Assembly: GCA_907163375.1 (NCBI GenBank) | Contig: CAJQUW010003163.1 | Span: 92,522-156,521, forward strand | Source: Prostheceraeus crozeri | Taxonomy: Eukaryota; Platyhelminthes; Polycladida; Euryleptidae | DNA: 64,000 nt | Reading direction: 5' to 3' | Shown: piece after piece, positions 47,453 through 58,071 of the stretch | Layout of the letters: the number at the start of each line of letters is the position of its first letter | How positions within the stretch are numbered: the stretch's first letter is position 1 | The notes under the pieces: generated by a model | Database searches by the model: none | Told to the model about the DNA's origin: nothing | Seen by the model: the letters and a program-made list of their open reading frames with translations, nothing else | Translations under genes and position numbers: made by a program

Positions 47453-47548
47453 AAATTATAGTTACCTGTCGTCGGGCATACATTTGAAGACATCCTCGTG
47501 CGCTCGGATATCTTCAAATTTATGCCCTCGACAGATAGCTATAATTAT
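47453..47548. repeat. Perfect-stem hairpin around CCTCGTGCGCTCGG
   Basis: AAATTATAGTTACCTGTCG and GGGCATACATTTGAAGACAT on the left mirror ATATCTTCAAATTTATGCCC and CGACAGATAGCTATAATT on the right. The loop core resembles that of the hairpin at 41237-41326, suggesting one family of short foldback sequences. Confidence 0.75.
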
Positions 47549-47559
47549 TCAACCTCATA

Positions 47560-48250
47560 GGCCTTACTGTCACAAATCACGGGAGAGGATGAAGACATGA
47601 CACAGACATCGGCAATTCTTGAAAGAGTTAAACGACATGATCAAGCTTGACGAATAGCATACAGATCTTTTCATCAATGTCTATGGCCAGAGTCAGAAGA
47701 CATTCGAGTTCCTGATAAAGGTCATAGACATCATAGCTTGATGTCCATGAATTATTGAGTTAATTTATGACTGTAACTATCTATGGATGCATGATACTCT
47801 TGAGCGAATATCATCCACCTGTCGATGAAGTGAGCCACCACCAGAAGTATAGGGACAATGACGTCAGAAATGGCCAGTATCATATGGTGACATCTTTGAA
47901 TTTGGAATGAGAAAACATTTGCTACTCATTTTTCAAAACACATCTTTAGAAAAGGCCATGACGAATATATGTGCATATGACTAGATTCACTATATTTTCG
48001 TGTGTCGAAGAAAAATAATATGAAATTGACAGCAATTTATAATTTGGTGAAACTATATTGGGCTCCAAGCAATTATCTGCCAAATCATTATTGAAAGGAT
48101 GTTTATCAATTTTAGATCAAGATAAACTAATTATGAGTCGTAGTGAATGCTATAAGACAAGTTGCAAAGATGACATGCGGCTTTAATTCCACAACAAATC
48201 TAATCTAGTTAAATACCACACTTTCACAAAGAAATATACACGGCTGGTAC
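47560..48250. other. No feature recognised
   Basis: AT-rich DNA without coding signal; TCATGATCAAGCTTGA-like palindromic bits only. Confidence 0.4.
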
Positions 48251-48593
48251 CACTGGAAAAAGTTATTTGTAAGTAGTATGTAGTATAACATTTTTTGCCA
48301 CATGACATAAAGCTATTCATACGAAAGACATACGAAACACATACCAATTTGCATCGGGTCTTGTATATAAAACATACCAAGAATTCGTATTTTAACGTAA
48401 AACAGCCAATCACAGTTAGCATAGTTCGTATCGTTTACATACCAATCACATACGAAAGTAAATGGCCATTCGTATGAAAAAGATACCAGATTTCTTTATA
48501 TATACCAGAATCTCGTATCAAATGTTGGTTTCAAATTGTATGTAAACTTGGTATGTGTTTGTATGTAATTTTCGTATCCAGCGATTTACAGTG
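48251..48593. mobile_element. MITE-like element of CATACGA words
   Basis: Ends CACTGGAAA (left) and TTTACAGTG (right) are roughly inverted. The interior is dominated by CATACGAA, CATACCAA and their complements TTCGTATG, TTGGTATG in both orientations, more than a dozen times. Target duplication was not found. It differs in word but not in style from the element at 52349-52617. Confidence 0.5.
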
Positions 48594-48767
48594 TAGTTGC
48601 TTTATTAAAAAGCTAAGACAAACGAATAAAGGATGGAATCAACAGTACATTCAAATAACTTCCTTGAAATCTGTCTTAATTGCTATGACAACTGATGTGT
48701 GGTGGCAAGGTTTAATCCTGCCAACTGACACAGTCGCATGTAGGCAGCTGTAGCTCAGTTGGTACTG

Positions 48768-49751
48768 CAGGGGTGGTGATCAATCAATTTACGAATTTTT
48801 AATCGATTATAATTAATTAATCGATTCATTTTTCGGGAATTTCTGTGGAAGAAGCAACTGTAAACCTACAGTCTTTCAGTAGCCTTTACGGTTCTCCTCA
48901 TAGACGAAATATAAACACTGCTAATCTGGCTCAAAACCAATACGAGAGCCGACGCAGTCTATCTGCCCTATTGTTAACCACGCGTCGAGAATAGTGGTGC
49001 GCACGGATTTACTACACAACCGTCTGAATTCTATGTATTCGAGTTACGGTAAGACGTTATCGACTGGGCAGCATTATTTGTGATTATCCCTCTCAGCGCT
49101 GCACGACTAATGATAGGTAGGTACCGACCAATGACATTGTTCCAATGCTGAGTAATGATTCCAATGTTGAAACTGCGATCCTATCACCTGGTGGGGAAAC
49201 CATGAAAGCCAATTTCCCAAATTGACGAAATTGGCCCGCAGTGATTTTGCTGTTCAACCGATTGGGGCCCCCAGCGAACGCGTGTTTTCGAAATGTGGAT
49301 CTCTCTTCGAAAAGAAAAGAATGTCACTTTGTCGTGACAATACTTCTAAAATAATACTCCTCAATCAAAATGATGATTTTATGTGACTTATTGTGACAGT
49401 TTGAGTATTTCTGCCTTTTGCGATTTTGCATTTTAAAGTTTTGGTTTTTGTTTTCAAAATTGTGGAAAACAATCCGTCATATCTTTCATTACTAATGGAT
49501 AGGCATTTTTGTGGAGGTACTAACTTTGCAGAAACATGCATTACATGATTATTCAAATACATACCGGTACAAAGTGAATCAAAAATTATCAAATAGTAAT
49601 CATCAAGTTGTTATTATGAAAAAATGGAAACTTATCAAATAATCGAATATGGAGCATAGGGTAATGAATTCTACATTTACCTAGAAAACGTCCCTTTTGC
49701 AAATTGACACGATTAATCGACCTTTTTGAAATCTTAATCGTTCACAGCCTG
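48768..49751 (+). mobile_element. hAT element inserted in a SINE
   Basis: Ends CAGGGGTGGTGA and the inverted CAGGCTGTGAACGA (right end ...TCACAGCCTG) are hAT-like. The flanks TTGGTACTG and TTGTAGTG look like a decayed 8-bp target duplication. Length is 984 bp and it carries the transposase remnant at about 49171-49386. Confidence 0.8.
49171..49386 (+). pseudogene. hAT transposase C-terminal dimerisation domain
   Basis: The frame ending in TGA at 49384-49386 reads DPITWWGNHESQFPKLTKLA, then RSDFAVQPIGAPSERVFSKC, then GSLFEKKRMSLCRDN and ILLNQNDDFM. This follows the hAT C-terminal pattern: WW, FPxLxxLAR, the hallmark APSERVFS, and the KRxxLxxDN helix. The frame is closed upstream by a stop at 49168, and the rest of the transposase, including its catalytic residues, is not recognisable. 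The stop position suits the natural C-terminus. Confidence 0.92.
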
Positions 49752-49904
49752 GTTGTAGTGTATAGGTCTAGCTAACCTGGGGTCGTAGATTCGAATCCTG
49801 GCGGTCGCACATCTTTCGCATGGCCATTTGATCCATCATTTGTCTCATTTCATTTTATTGTTAATTGCAAAGAAATTACTGACATTGTAATTTTTATCTT
49901 TCAG

Positions 49905-51001
49905 ATACGAAGATTTCAAAGATGGAGAACGGCACCAAAATTATATTTGTTGATCAACCCGATGATTTGTTACGTCCATGCCGTTATCCTGTCAAATATA
50001 CTGAGTGTTTGCTTGCGAATATTCTGGGATTCTTATCAGCATATGCTTTTCCGTTCTTTGGTACATTCGGATTAGTCACTAATGCTTTGAGTTTCTGTGG
50101 ATTTGTTCTTTGGATGAAGAACAGAACGCGGCAAAACCTGTATTTAGCTGCCGTTGCTGTCGCAGATTCTGTCTGCATCATTACTTTCGGCTGGCTGTGG
50201 TGTTTTCCGGCCAAAGGGCTGCCTTGGGCAAGTGGTGGTCGTTTGGCATTTTTTACATTCGGTGAAAGCGAATTTGCTTGCAAAATTCATCGCTATTTTT
50301 GCTCTCTTTCACCGTGCGTAGCATGCAGTTTATTTATGCTTGCTGTTGCGGATCGCACATATTCTATATACTTCCCATTCAAAGCTTCAAATATTTCCAA
50401 CAAGCGAGCTGTACTTTTGATTGGCATCACTGTATTGATTTGCTCGCTTATCTTTATCCCTTTTGCAACAGAAATGGGATGGTATCTTGCAGGTCATTTG
50501 CGAATTTGCTGGATCACTTATCAAAGCGTCCTTTTACAAACCATGCAATTTGCCTTCTCAAACTGTGGAATATTTCAAACTGTAGTTATCATCGTTCTCA
50601 ACATTTTATTGATCATCCGGCTTGCAGCTGCAAGGAAAGAGAGAAAAATGCTTCAAGGAGGGGGAAGCTTGAAAACGAAGGAAATCTCAGCCTCTGTCAT
50701 GCTCCTTATCCTATCGAGCATCTTTGTGGTGTGTTCTATGATCCAACTGACGGGTAATACGATGGCATTCACTTTGCAGTACACTGGAGGGGATCAAACA
50801 TTGTTGAGATACTCGTGGAACATCGGTGACATCGGCTGGCAATTCTTTTTTCTTCAACAATCTACAAATTTCATTGTCTATATGTCCAGGATGCCCGCAT
50901 TCCGAGAAGCAATATCAGAGCGCATCTGCCCATTCTGTGTAAAAAAGAAGGGAAGTTCATCTAAAGGAGAATCAGTTACTACTTCAACAGTTAACAATTG
51001 A
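49905..51001 (+). CDS. Rhodopsin-like G protein-coupled receptor, 359 residues
   Basis: Intact seven-helix receptor. The ATG at 49922 follows a splice acceptor (TTTTTATCTTTCAG, AG at 49903-49904), so a 5' non-coding exon probably lies upstream. The N-terminus is short with one glycosylation site (NGT). TM1 holds GLVTNALS (N1.50) and TM2 LAAVAVADS (D2.50). TM3 begins after FACKIHRYF (conserved Cys) and ends with DRT in place of DRY. A basic third loop (RLAAARKERK) precedes TM6. TM7 has TNFIVYM in place of NPxxY. The tail is basic, Cys- and Ser-rich (CPFCVKKKGSSSKGES). It belongs to the class A plasma-membrane receptors that signal through G proteins. It looks like a peptide receptor of the lineage-expanded invertebrate type, but the ligand cannot be read from sequence. 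It is the one clearly intact gene in the window. Confidence 0.9.
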
Positions 51002-51239
51002 TAATTCAGTGTTGGATTCATGTCAGATCACATTTCACACAAAAGTGATGCCATCACGTACTTTAATATGCAAAGCATCATACATGTGAGATTTAGTCGG
51101 AAGCCAGTTGCACTGATTTTGTTATGCACTGCCTTTTTCGAACTATCTGAACGCTTATTCTTTTCGGGAGAAAACTCAATTAATAATGCTTTTCAAACCA
51201 CAGGACGTTTTTCTCTTACTGCTTTATCACCTTGGCAAA
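51002..51239. other. 3' region of the receptor gene
   Basis: Probable 3' UTR; no AATAAA close to the stop. The first candidate AATAAA downstream is near 51569. Confidence 0.35.
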
Positions 51240-51905
51240 GTAAAACAACTTCCAGTATTTAACCTTATTTATGGCTATTCCACGTTTTCAAATTTGTCTA
51301 AAATCTGCAAAAATGAATCAATCGTCACAAAACTTCGGAGACACGTATTTGAGTGCGTTTTCTCCTCACATGCAAATATTCATGCAAATCGCACAACTGT
51401 TTTTTGATTTAGAAACGACAACGTGAAGTGTAGTGATGTCTGCAGGTTTCCCTGACTTCGCCTGACCTCATCGTCTCTATAGATAGCAGAAGGTCAACAA
51501 AGTAATTTCCGGACAACTCGTGAAGTGATGATGACCAGGCCACATCCGTTCCAATAACATTTTCAACTTAATAAAGGTGTGGCAAGGTAGTGGTCGTGGG
51601 AAGATTCAAATAGCGGTGGATGAGACGAAGAGGGAGAGAGAACACTGCACACACGAGGAACAATAACACGTCGAACAGACGAAGTCAGATAAAGCTGTTG
51701 ACATCGCTACACTTCACGTTATCGTCTCTAATGCAAAAAGTACTTGTCCGATCGGCATGAAATTTTGCATATGGGGAGAAATTATGCTAAAGTACGTGTG
51801 CCTGAAGTTTGGTAACGATTGACATAATTTTGCAGATTTTAGACAAATTTGAAAACATGGGGGGGGTTTACCCATAAGTACCATTTTTTTTGCAGCAAAT
51901 GATAA
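51240..51905. repeat. Inverted repeat downstream of the GPCR
   Basis: Arms 51240-51447 and 51697-51905 are inverted: TTTTCAAATTTGTCTAAAATC against GATTTTAGACAAATTTGAAAA; CAACGTGAAGTGTAG against CTACACTTCACGTTATCG. The loop is about 250 bp. Divergence between arms is visible but modest. It is probably a foldback transposon. Confidence 0.85.
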
Positions 51906-52096
51906 AACAAAGCAATCACTTTTCATCTTCACCTTATAGTAAAATTCTGCACTGCTAAGGCCTTTCTGTAGGATTTATGTGAATTATTTCCATGATGACG
52001 GTAAGATGCTCCAACAGAAAGGCCTTGGTGTTGCATAATTTCACTATAAGTTAAATGTGAAAAGTGGTTGCTTTGCTTCATTACTTGCTGCAAAAA
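51889..52096. repeat. Second hairpin, adjoining
   Basis: Arms at about 51889-51970 and 52015-52096 are inverted: TTGCAGCAAATGATAAAAC against TACTTGCTGCAA; CACTGCTAAGGCCTTTCTGT against ACAGAAAGGCCTTGGTGTTG. The loop is about 44 bp. Confidence 0.8.
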
Positions 52097-52348
52097 TTAA
52101 TTACAAAGTAAACAAAGCAGTACTTTTCAACCTAGCTGTCTGAAGCTACGACACAAAGACATTATCGCAAGATCCTAATCTGTATTTCACTCAAGATGGT
52201 AAAGTGATAGACCGGGTCAGTAACTTAGAAGCTGGTCCGCTTACAGCTGCGTTGCTGCGAATTTTCATATTGCTTCTACAGCTTTCCACTAAAAGTATGA
52301 TATAGGCCAAATTACTCTATTAAACAACATGAACTAAACAAGGGAGTA

Positions 52349-52617
52349 CACTGTAAACTGTAGGGCACAGCACGAAGCCGACATTTCGTGCCAGTTAGCG
52401 CCTAGTTAGTGGCTCGTGGCACCAGTAGGCGCCACTAGGCACTAATAGGCACCAAACCAGATGTTTGTTTATTCAATGAAATCGAAGGAAAAATCAATGG
52501 GCACGACCTCGGCACTACTATGAACATCATGCCTACTCGTGCCTTGTGTTGGTTAGAATTGATGCCTAAATTTCGTGCCTTATTCAAGCGAAATTTCGTA
52601 CCCTAGAGTTTGCAGTG
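52349..52617. mobile_element. MITE-like element of GGCAC words
   Basis: Ends CACTGTAAACTGTAGGGCAC and the inverted right end (GTACCCTAGAGTTTGCAGTG) match at most positions, flanked by TA on both sides. The interior is dominated by GGCACGA, GGCACTA, TCGTGCC, AGGCGCC and relatives in both orientations. Confidence 0.65.
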
Positions 52618-53785
52618 TATGGTAAAAGGCTGAAATAGTCGGACGGTCAAATAAGAAGTAGTAAAAACCAATTTTTCTGTACCAGTGATAATTTTGGTGG
52701 ACAGAAAATGCAGTAATTCATTTAGGCAATGATGCTCACAACTAGTCGACAGGTTATAGACTGATCACACGACAGGCCACTGTAAGACAGATTTGCATAC
52801 TACTCAGAGCATTAGTGCAGCCATTCTGCTTAGCCACTGTGTTAGTAGTACAGAGATAGATTCGTCTGTCGCTGTTGGTCTAGAGATGACGCGATTCTAT
52901 CTCAGCCATTGTATGCGATGGCAGCAACATGAGGAGATAGTCGCCTCCCTTTGGCTTACAAGATTGGCCAATCGCGCGCAATGCGTAAGGAAAGTTCTAT
53001 TATGAAACACACGAACTGGCGTTGTCACATTGAAAACTTAGCATCTGTCAAGTTGACACTACCTATCTTTGACTCAATGTTTCTCCAATGGAAATATTAT
53101 TCACATCGCTCGACTCCTCACGATCTAAATTTACTGACTGCACGTTCAAAGCGGTGTCAGTGATATGTCTCATCAGAATTTGCATTACGTTCAATGGAAA
53201 ATTGATCTTTCTGCCCCTCGGGACTAGTTCTAAGCGTGACCAAAAACATGTAATCTCTAGACCAAACAACGCAGACTAAGCAATTTATCTTTGTGATTAC
53301 TAGACATTTGTGTTAGAAAGTCTGCATTGCCGGTGTTGCGATATTCCTCCGATTTTCCTAGGTTTCCCTTCCAGAAGAAAATATTCATTTGCATTTCATT
53401 CATCTAATACTCAGATACTAAAAAAGAACTACAGAGTAAAAAGTAAAGCAAATGTCAATCAACATTGAGAGATGCAATGTGTGTACATCTTTTGTGAATG
53501 TCATGATGTAGTGAGAAGTTTATTGAGTTAGGAAGTTGTTTACAGTTCGACATAAGCTCATCACCTATATGCTGACAAGAAATATTTATCTTAAATGCAT
53601 TATATATCTTATATTATACATATCTTATATTTTATAGTAAATGTTATATCTTAAATGCTGAACACAGAAGCTGAGGGCTTTCAAATGATCCCGAAATGTA
53701 GTAGAAGGCTGATGGACGTACTCTCCTGAGCAAGAGCAAGAAGTAAAGCAAGAGTTGAAGTACGAGTATGATATAAGTTGAAATA
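52618..53785. other. No gene recognised
   Basis: A TATATCTTATA-rich stretch at 53600-53655; no domain in any frame. Confidence 0.4.
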
Positions 53786-54477
53786 CAGTAGAACCCACTT
53801 ATAACGGACTCGGTTATAACGAACTCTCGGATATAGCCAACTCTTTTCAAGGATCCACAGAGCAAATTTTGATTTTTTGCAACGTACTTAGAGATGAAAG
53901 TACTTAAGTATTCTGAATCATCAAAACGAAGCTGACACGATTCTACAATAACTTGCTGCGTTTAATGATGGCAGCAACAGCTCTTGTCACTGGCTCGGAG
54001 GAGGACAACTTTTGAGTGTCGAATCCGTCCAATGAGCAATCGATAGAAGTGAACTGGAATTAAGACATTGTCTTTGATGGTGTCTTCTTAACGCGTCACT
54101 GCGCTGTTTACATTGTTTTTTAGTCAATCAGATTTTTAGATTCATGTTCAGAATATTGCATATTTTTTCTTACACAATAGAGAATTGTTAAGACACTATG
54201 CTGTTTTTCTCGAGTAGGCATGATCATACATGTAGGGCCAGGGCATACAAACATATGTACATTACATGTACATGTATTTATGGTGATGTATAGTGAGAAT
54301 TAACTGGTCATGATGGATAGGACCTTACTATTGCAATTGACAACTTAATTTGGTGCAGAAGTAGGCTTCAATACTTCTTATATAGCTTGTTCTTGCACAC
54401 CTCGGATACAACATACCTCGGATATAACGTACCAATTTTTTGGGTCCCTTGAAGTACGTTATAAATGGGTTCTACTG
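53786..54477. mobile_element. pogo/Tigger-type MITE
   Basis: The left end CAGTAGAACCCACTTATAAC and inverted right end CAGTAGAACCCATTTATAAC form a 20-bp repeat with one mismatch. TA is present on both sides (53784-53785, 54478-54479). CAGTAGAACC ends with TA targets are typical of pogo/Tigger elements of the Tc1/mariner superfamily. Length is 692 bp and no transposase frame is present. Its right edge lies within 20 bp of the LINE reverse transcriptase frame. Confidence 0.85.
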
Positions 54478-55911
54478 TATAAGTTATTGATGAGTTATGT
54501 TTCATAGAAAGGTATTCCAATGTCCTTCATAATTTTAAGAAGGTTGTAGTGTTGAACCCGGTCAAACGCATTGGCATAATCAATATAACAGAGATAAGTA
54601 TTCTCCTTTTTCTCAATTCTTCTTTCTCCAATAGTTCTAAGAAGAAAAATGGCATCTCTTGTTCCTCTCCATTGTCTGAACACCATATGTGTTTCTTCTA
54701 GCTGTTGTTCGATAATGGGAGATATTCTTTTCTTATAATATATAATAAGATTTTGCTGGCATGCGGTGTCAGACTTATTGTACGATAATCTTTACATTTG
54801 ATTGCTCTAATGGCTTTCGGTATAGGTACAAAAGTAATGACAAGAAAATCGGTTGGAATTTCACCACTTCTATAAATCATATGGATGAGTTTCGTAATAC
54901 GGCTGAGTCCTTCTGTCCCGATGTGTTTCAGAAATTCTGCCGCTTTTTCATCTACTCCTGTTGCCTTGTTGTTAGACAGATTGCTTATGACTTGTTTGAC
55001 TTGCATTTCTGAAATTTCCACCATCTCAGCGTGATCTGTTATTCAATCTTAGGCCTGTTGTCATTGTACAGCTCTTCAACATAATTTTTCCATCTTATGA
55101 GTTTTTTCTTTTCATTCTGTATCATCCTACCATTTTGCTTAGCTAAGCCCACTCTTGCATTCATCCTTTTTGGCTTGATTTATTTGATTTTCATGTATAA
55201 CTTGTCGCTATGTTTTCTACCCAAATCCTCCAGTTCTCTACAAAGCGTGTTGTAGTGCTTCTATTTAGCTTCTCTAGACATTTTTCTTACTTCTTTATTC
55301 ATAATCTTGATCATCATCTTGTCTGTTCTTCAAATTTCTACGTTCTGCCATCTTCTGAAGGATTTCCACTGTGATCCATGGTTGTTGTCTTCTATATTCA
55401 GCTTGTCAACAGATGTTGTCAGCAACTTGACAAATACTCTCTTTCAGTTGTTTGCAAGTATTCTCAACATTGTCGTCCCATCTGCTATCATTTTGCTTTA
55501 GTCTTTCATCAATGCTATCTTCAAATTGCTTTGCTATAGTAGAGTCTTTCAGTTTACACCTATCCCAGTGCCTCCGTTTATTTCCTTTCTTGATATAAGT
55601 TAGTCTGAGTCTGATATTCATGACAACTACATGGTGATCGGATCCTCAATATGCACTTGCTCTGACTGTTTTGTTTCTTCTTGTAATTGTGAACTCTTCA
55701 ATATCTTCCTGCAGACTCCATATCCAACTTTTGCATTAAAGTCTCCCATTATGACTAGCTGGTCCATGAACTTTTTGTGCCTCTTGATAGCGCCACTGAC
55801 GGATTCATAGAATACTTCTTGTTACGTTTGTCCTCAATTAGTCTTTGATGTTGGGTTGTCTTCGATGTCTGTGGTTTGAATGATTTGTGATATCTTTGGT
55901 CTGTTGTCAGT
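54478..55911 (-). pseudogene. LINE remnant: endonuclease end and reverse transcriptase
   Basis: On the minus strand, from high to low coordinates. GDFNAKVG at 55746-55723 is the APE-endonuclease motif. SDHHVVVMNIRLRL closes the endonuclease (55621-55580). A linker (KGNKRRHWDRCKL) follows. The reverse transcriptase starts at 55024-54698 (NLSNNKATGVDEKAAEFLK, SGEIPTDFLV, CKDYRTISLTPHASK). Then come 54686-54495 with GTRDAIFLLRTIGERRI and YLCYIDYANAFDRVQ, the first catalytic Asp block of reverse transcriptase. Frames change between blocks and stops occur, so the copy is dead. The palm YxDD motif and 3' end are missing beyond the pogo MITE. The type is an APE-endonuclease non-LTR retrotransposon of the kind often annotated as craniofacial development protein 2-like. 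Confidence 0.88.
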
Positions 55912-58071
55912 GCGCTCAGGGATATCTATGATTAATATCTATGGTATTCTAGGGATTGGAATCACTGGATCTTTGCCAGATTTTTACAAAATGTTTCAAT
56001 CGCTAGATACAATTATCAATGCATAAAATCATTTCCTTTATTAATTATTAATTTCAACATTTATCATAGTATGTTATTCCAACAATAACTGATAAGTTAT
56101 ATTTTCCGTCATGAAGTTTACACAAGGATGCAATTGTTGTTATGCAATGATACGTGAATTTTTCATTCATCAAATTCCCCAGTACTTTCCTTATATGTTA
56201 TAATGGCAAAAATATTAAATATACAACAATGCACATGTATAATACAGCATAGTTACTTTATTTCAATGTTTATTTGGATAACATATTTTGTTTCCTGATA
56301 TCCGCTTCGTGTTTCAGATCATTTTCTTTGCGAATAAAACCTGACAATATTGTTGTGGCAATGTCAACAGTTGTGGCAATGTTCCACGGTCAATGTTTGC
56401 ATTCTCCTTGCACCACGACTCGGAGTAATTTGCTTGAATGATTTACTCATTTTAGACAAATATTTCAACTGAAAAATATGTGACACAGGAGCACGAATAT
56501 CGTCATTCAGATGTACATGTGCACTGACACTTCGATTGTTTAATTGCTTCCACATATTGAGGATGTGGTAAATAAAGCATGTTGTTTCTTCCTTGCCGTC
56601 TTGACTTAAGACTGCAATTGTTTTATCAACAAACACTTTCAAAACCAATGAACTTTTTGTTTTTCAAAAGCATTGGGATTCAGTGCATTTGATGTTGGTT
56701 TCGTTCGGCGAAGAGAAGATTGTTTTTCTTTTTCATATAATCTATTGCCATTTGTTTTGAATTATCACAAGCGTATCCTAAAATATGTCCTCCTCTCAGT
56801 CGCACTGAAAGTAAAATGCGCACTTCATCAAATATAACTCTATACAATTTGCTAACATTGTTCATGCCAAAAGAGAAAATTGTTTTCATATTTCAACCGC
56901 TTCTGCCTCGGAACTAACATCGCTGAAAGAACCAATATTTTTAGTTTTTATTATTTATTTTATTATTTATTATTTTTATTTTTTTTTTAGTTTTGGGAGT
57001 CGGAAGTGGAAGATAAGATCTGAGCATTTTGTAGCAAGTCCTGTTTATTAGAAAAAAATTCAGTGCCATCAGCATGATTGATGAATTATATCTTCGACCA
57101 TTTACTTCATAACGTAGTAGTTTGAGCATATCCAGTACTACTTGAATTGAGGAGTTCTCTTCAAAGTTGCATTTTTCTCTCAAAGATATTGTTTGATCAA
57201 TGTTTTGGATTCTCAAAGATATTGTTTGATCAATGATATTCGTTTCAAAACTCTTCACGAAACAGATAATGTTTTCTAACTGTGACCATCGTTCGATCTG
57301 TGTTGGTAACCTGACGTTTTCAAACATGCGTTTTGCAGTGATTGAGAAGTCGCAAGAGATCTGTATGGTGAAGTCTGTTTCAAGCTCGCTACTGATGGAC
57401 AACAAACGTACGCGATCTCCCTTGATAATGATATCGATTGGGAAATTTTTGCTTTGAATCTCCTTTTTAATGGTCTGGAAATTTGATAATTTATCATGCG
57501 CATTAAAATCTTCCGATTCATCTGGAGCAAAATTTCGCTGTTCAGCTAATAATCCTCGTATGCCTGAAAGTCGTCCACGCTTGCGTTCGTTCAATTTCTC
57601 AACAGAGTTGCTTTCCTCAAATACTGAAAGAGGCGTGACTGGGACAGATTTTCCACCACAACATTTCTTTTTGGGTGCATTTTTAGGCCAATTCAATGAG
57701 CAGACTCACATGTTCTTTGTTATTACCTCACTTTTAATTCCATTTTTCAGCACCTTTATCCACGTTTTAAGTTGTTCTTCATCCTACAGGGGAAATCGAT
57801 GAATTTATACCTTTACAGATTTCTTGTGTCTGGTGCGTTTATTTGATTCACAATTCAAAACGCTGCATTCGCGCACCATTTGTCTTTTTGACAAAATATG
57901 AACTTGATCTACCGGAGTATGCAAAACAGCCAATTTGCTGAGATGTTTTCGATTTGACTGCCAAAGTCTATGAAACATTATTTCAAATCTGGCCTCTGCT
58001 AATCGTCCACAGATCGAGAGTTTCCAATCCCTAGAATACCATAGATATTAATCATAGATATCCCTGAGCGC
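55912..58071 (-). mobile_element. P-element-like THAP transposon, 2.16 kb
   Basis: Perfect 50-bp terminal inverted repeats occupy 55912-55961 and 58022-58071 (outer end GCGCTCAGGGATATC, inner end TCTAGGGATTGGAA). They enclose a broken THAP/P-type transposase gene on the minus strand. The repeats being identical points to a fairly recent insertion, while the gene is heavily broken. An 8-bp target duplication is not clear (TTGTCAGT and TTGAGTTT flank the ends). It splits the LINE. Confidence 0.85.
56364..57879 (-). pseudogene. P-element-like (THAP) transposase pseudogene
   Basis: ATG at 57879 opens MVRECSVLNCESN, a THAP zinc-finger start. Then come IHRFPL, EEQLKTWIKVL and VCSLNW, where His of the C2CH finger is replaced by Asn; three stops interrupt this stretch. 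A 251-codon open part (57696-56941) continues with a Lys/Arg-rich linker and a P-element core motif (EVNGRRYNSSIMLMALNFFL, then LRSYLPLPTPKT). At 56889-56680 is RVIFDEVRILLSVRLRGGHI, likely holding a catalytic Asp of the RNase H fold. At 56648-56364 is YHILNMWKQLNNRSV with NDDIRAPV, resembling the C-terminal THAP transposase region. Gaps and frame changes separate the blocks. The same family includes Drosophila P and vertebrate THAP9. Confidence 0.8.

Larger units (their letters stand above)
48690..49870 (+). mobile_element. tRNA-derived SINE, family 2 (copy 2), split by hAT
   Basis: The left part (CTGCCAACTGACACAGTCGCAT, then TAGCTCAGTTGGTA, box A) stops at 48767. The right part resumes at 49752 (GTTGTAGTGTATAGGTC, box B GATTCGAATCC, then CACATCTTTCGCATGGCCA). 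Rejoined, it parallels the 25441-25605 copy. The hAT inserted between the two internal promoter boxes. Confidence 0.8.

Noticed and set aside
50278..50757. 159-codon plus-strand frame overlapping the GPCR
   Set aside because: Another frame of the GPCR coding sequence; the receptor frame carries all the motifs.
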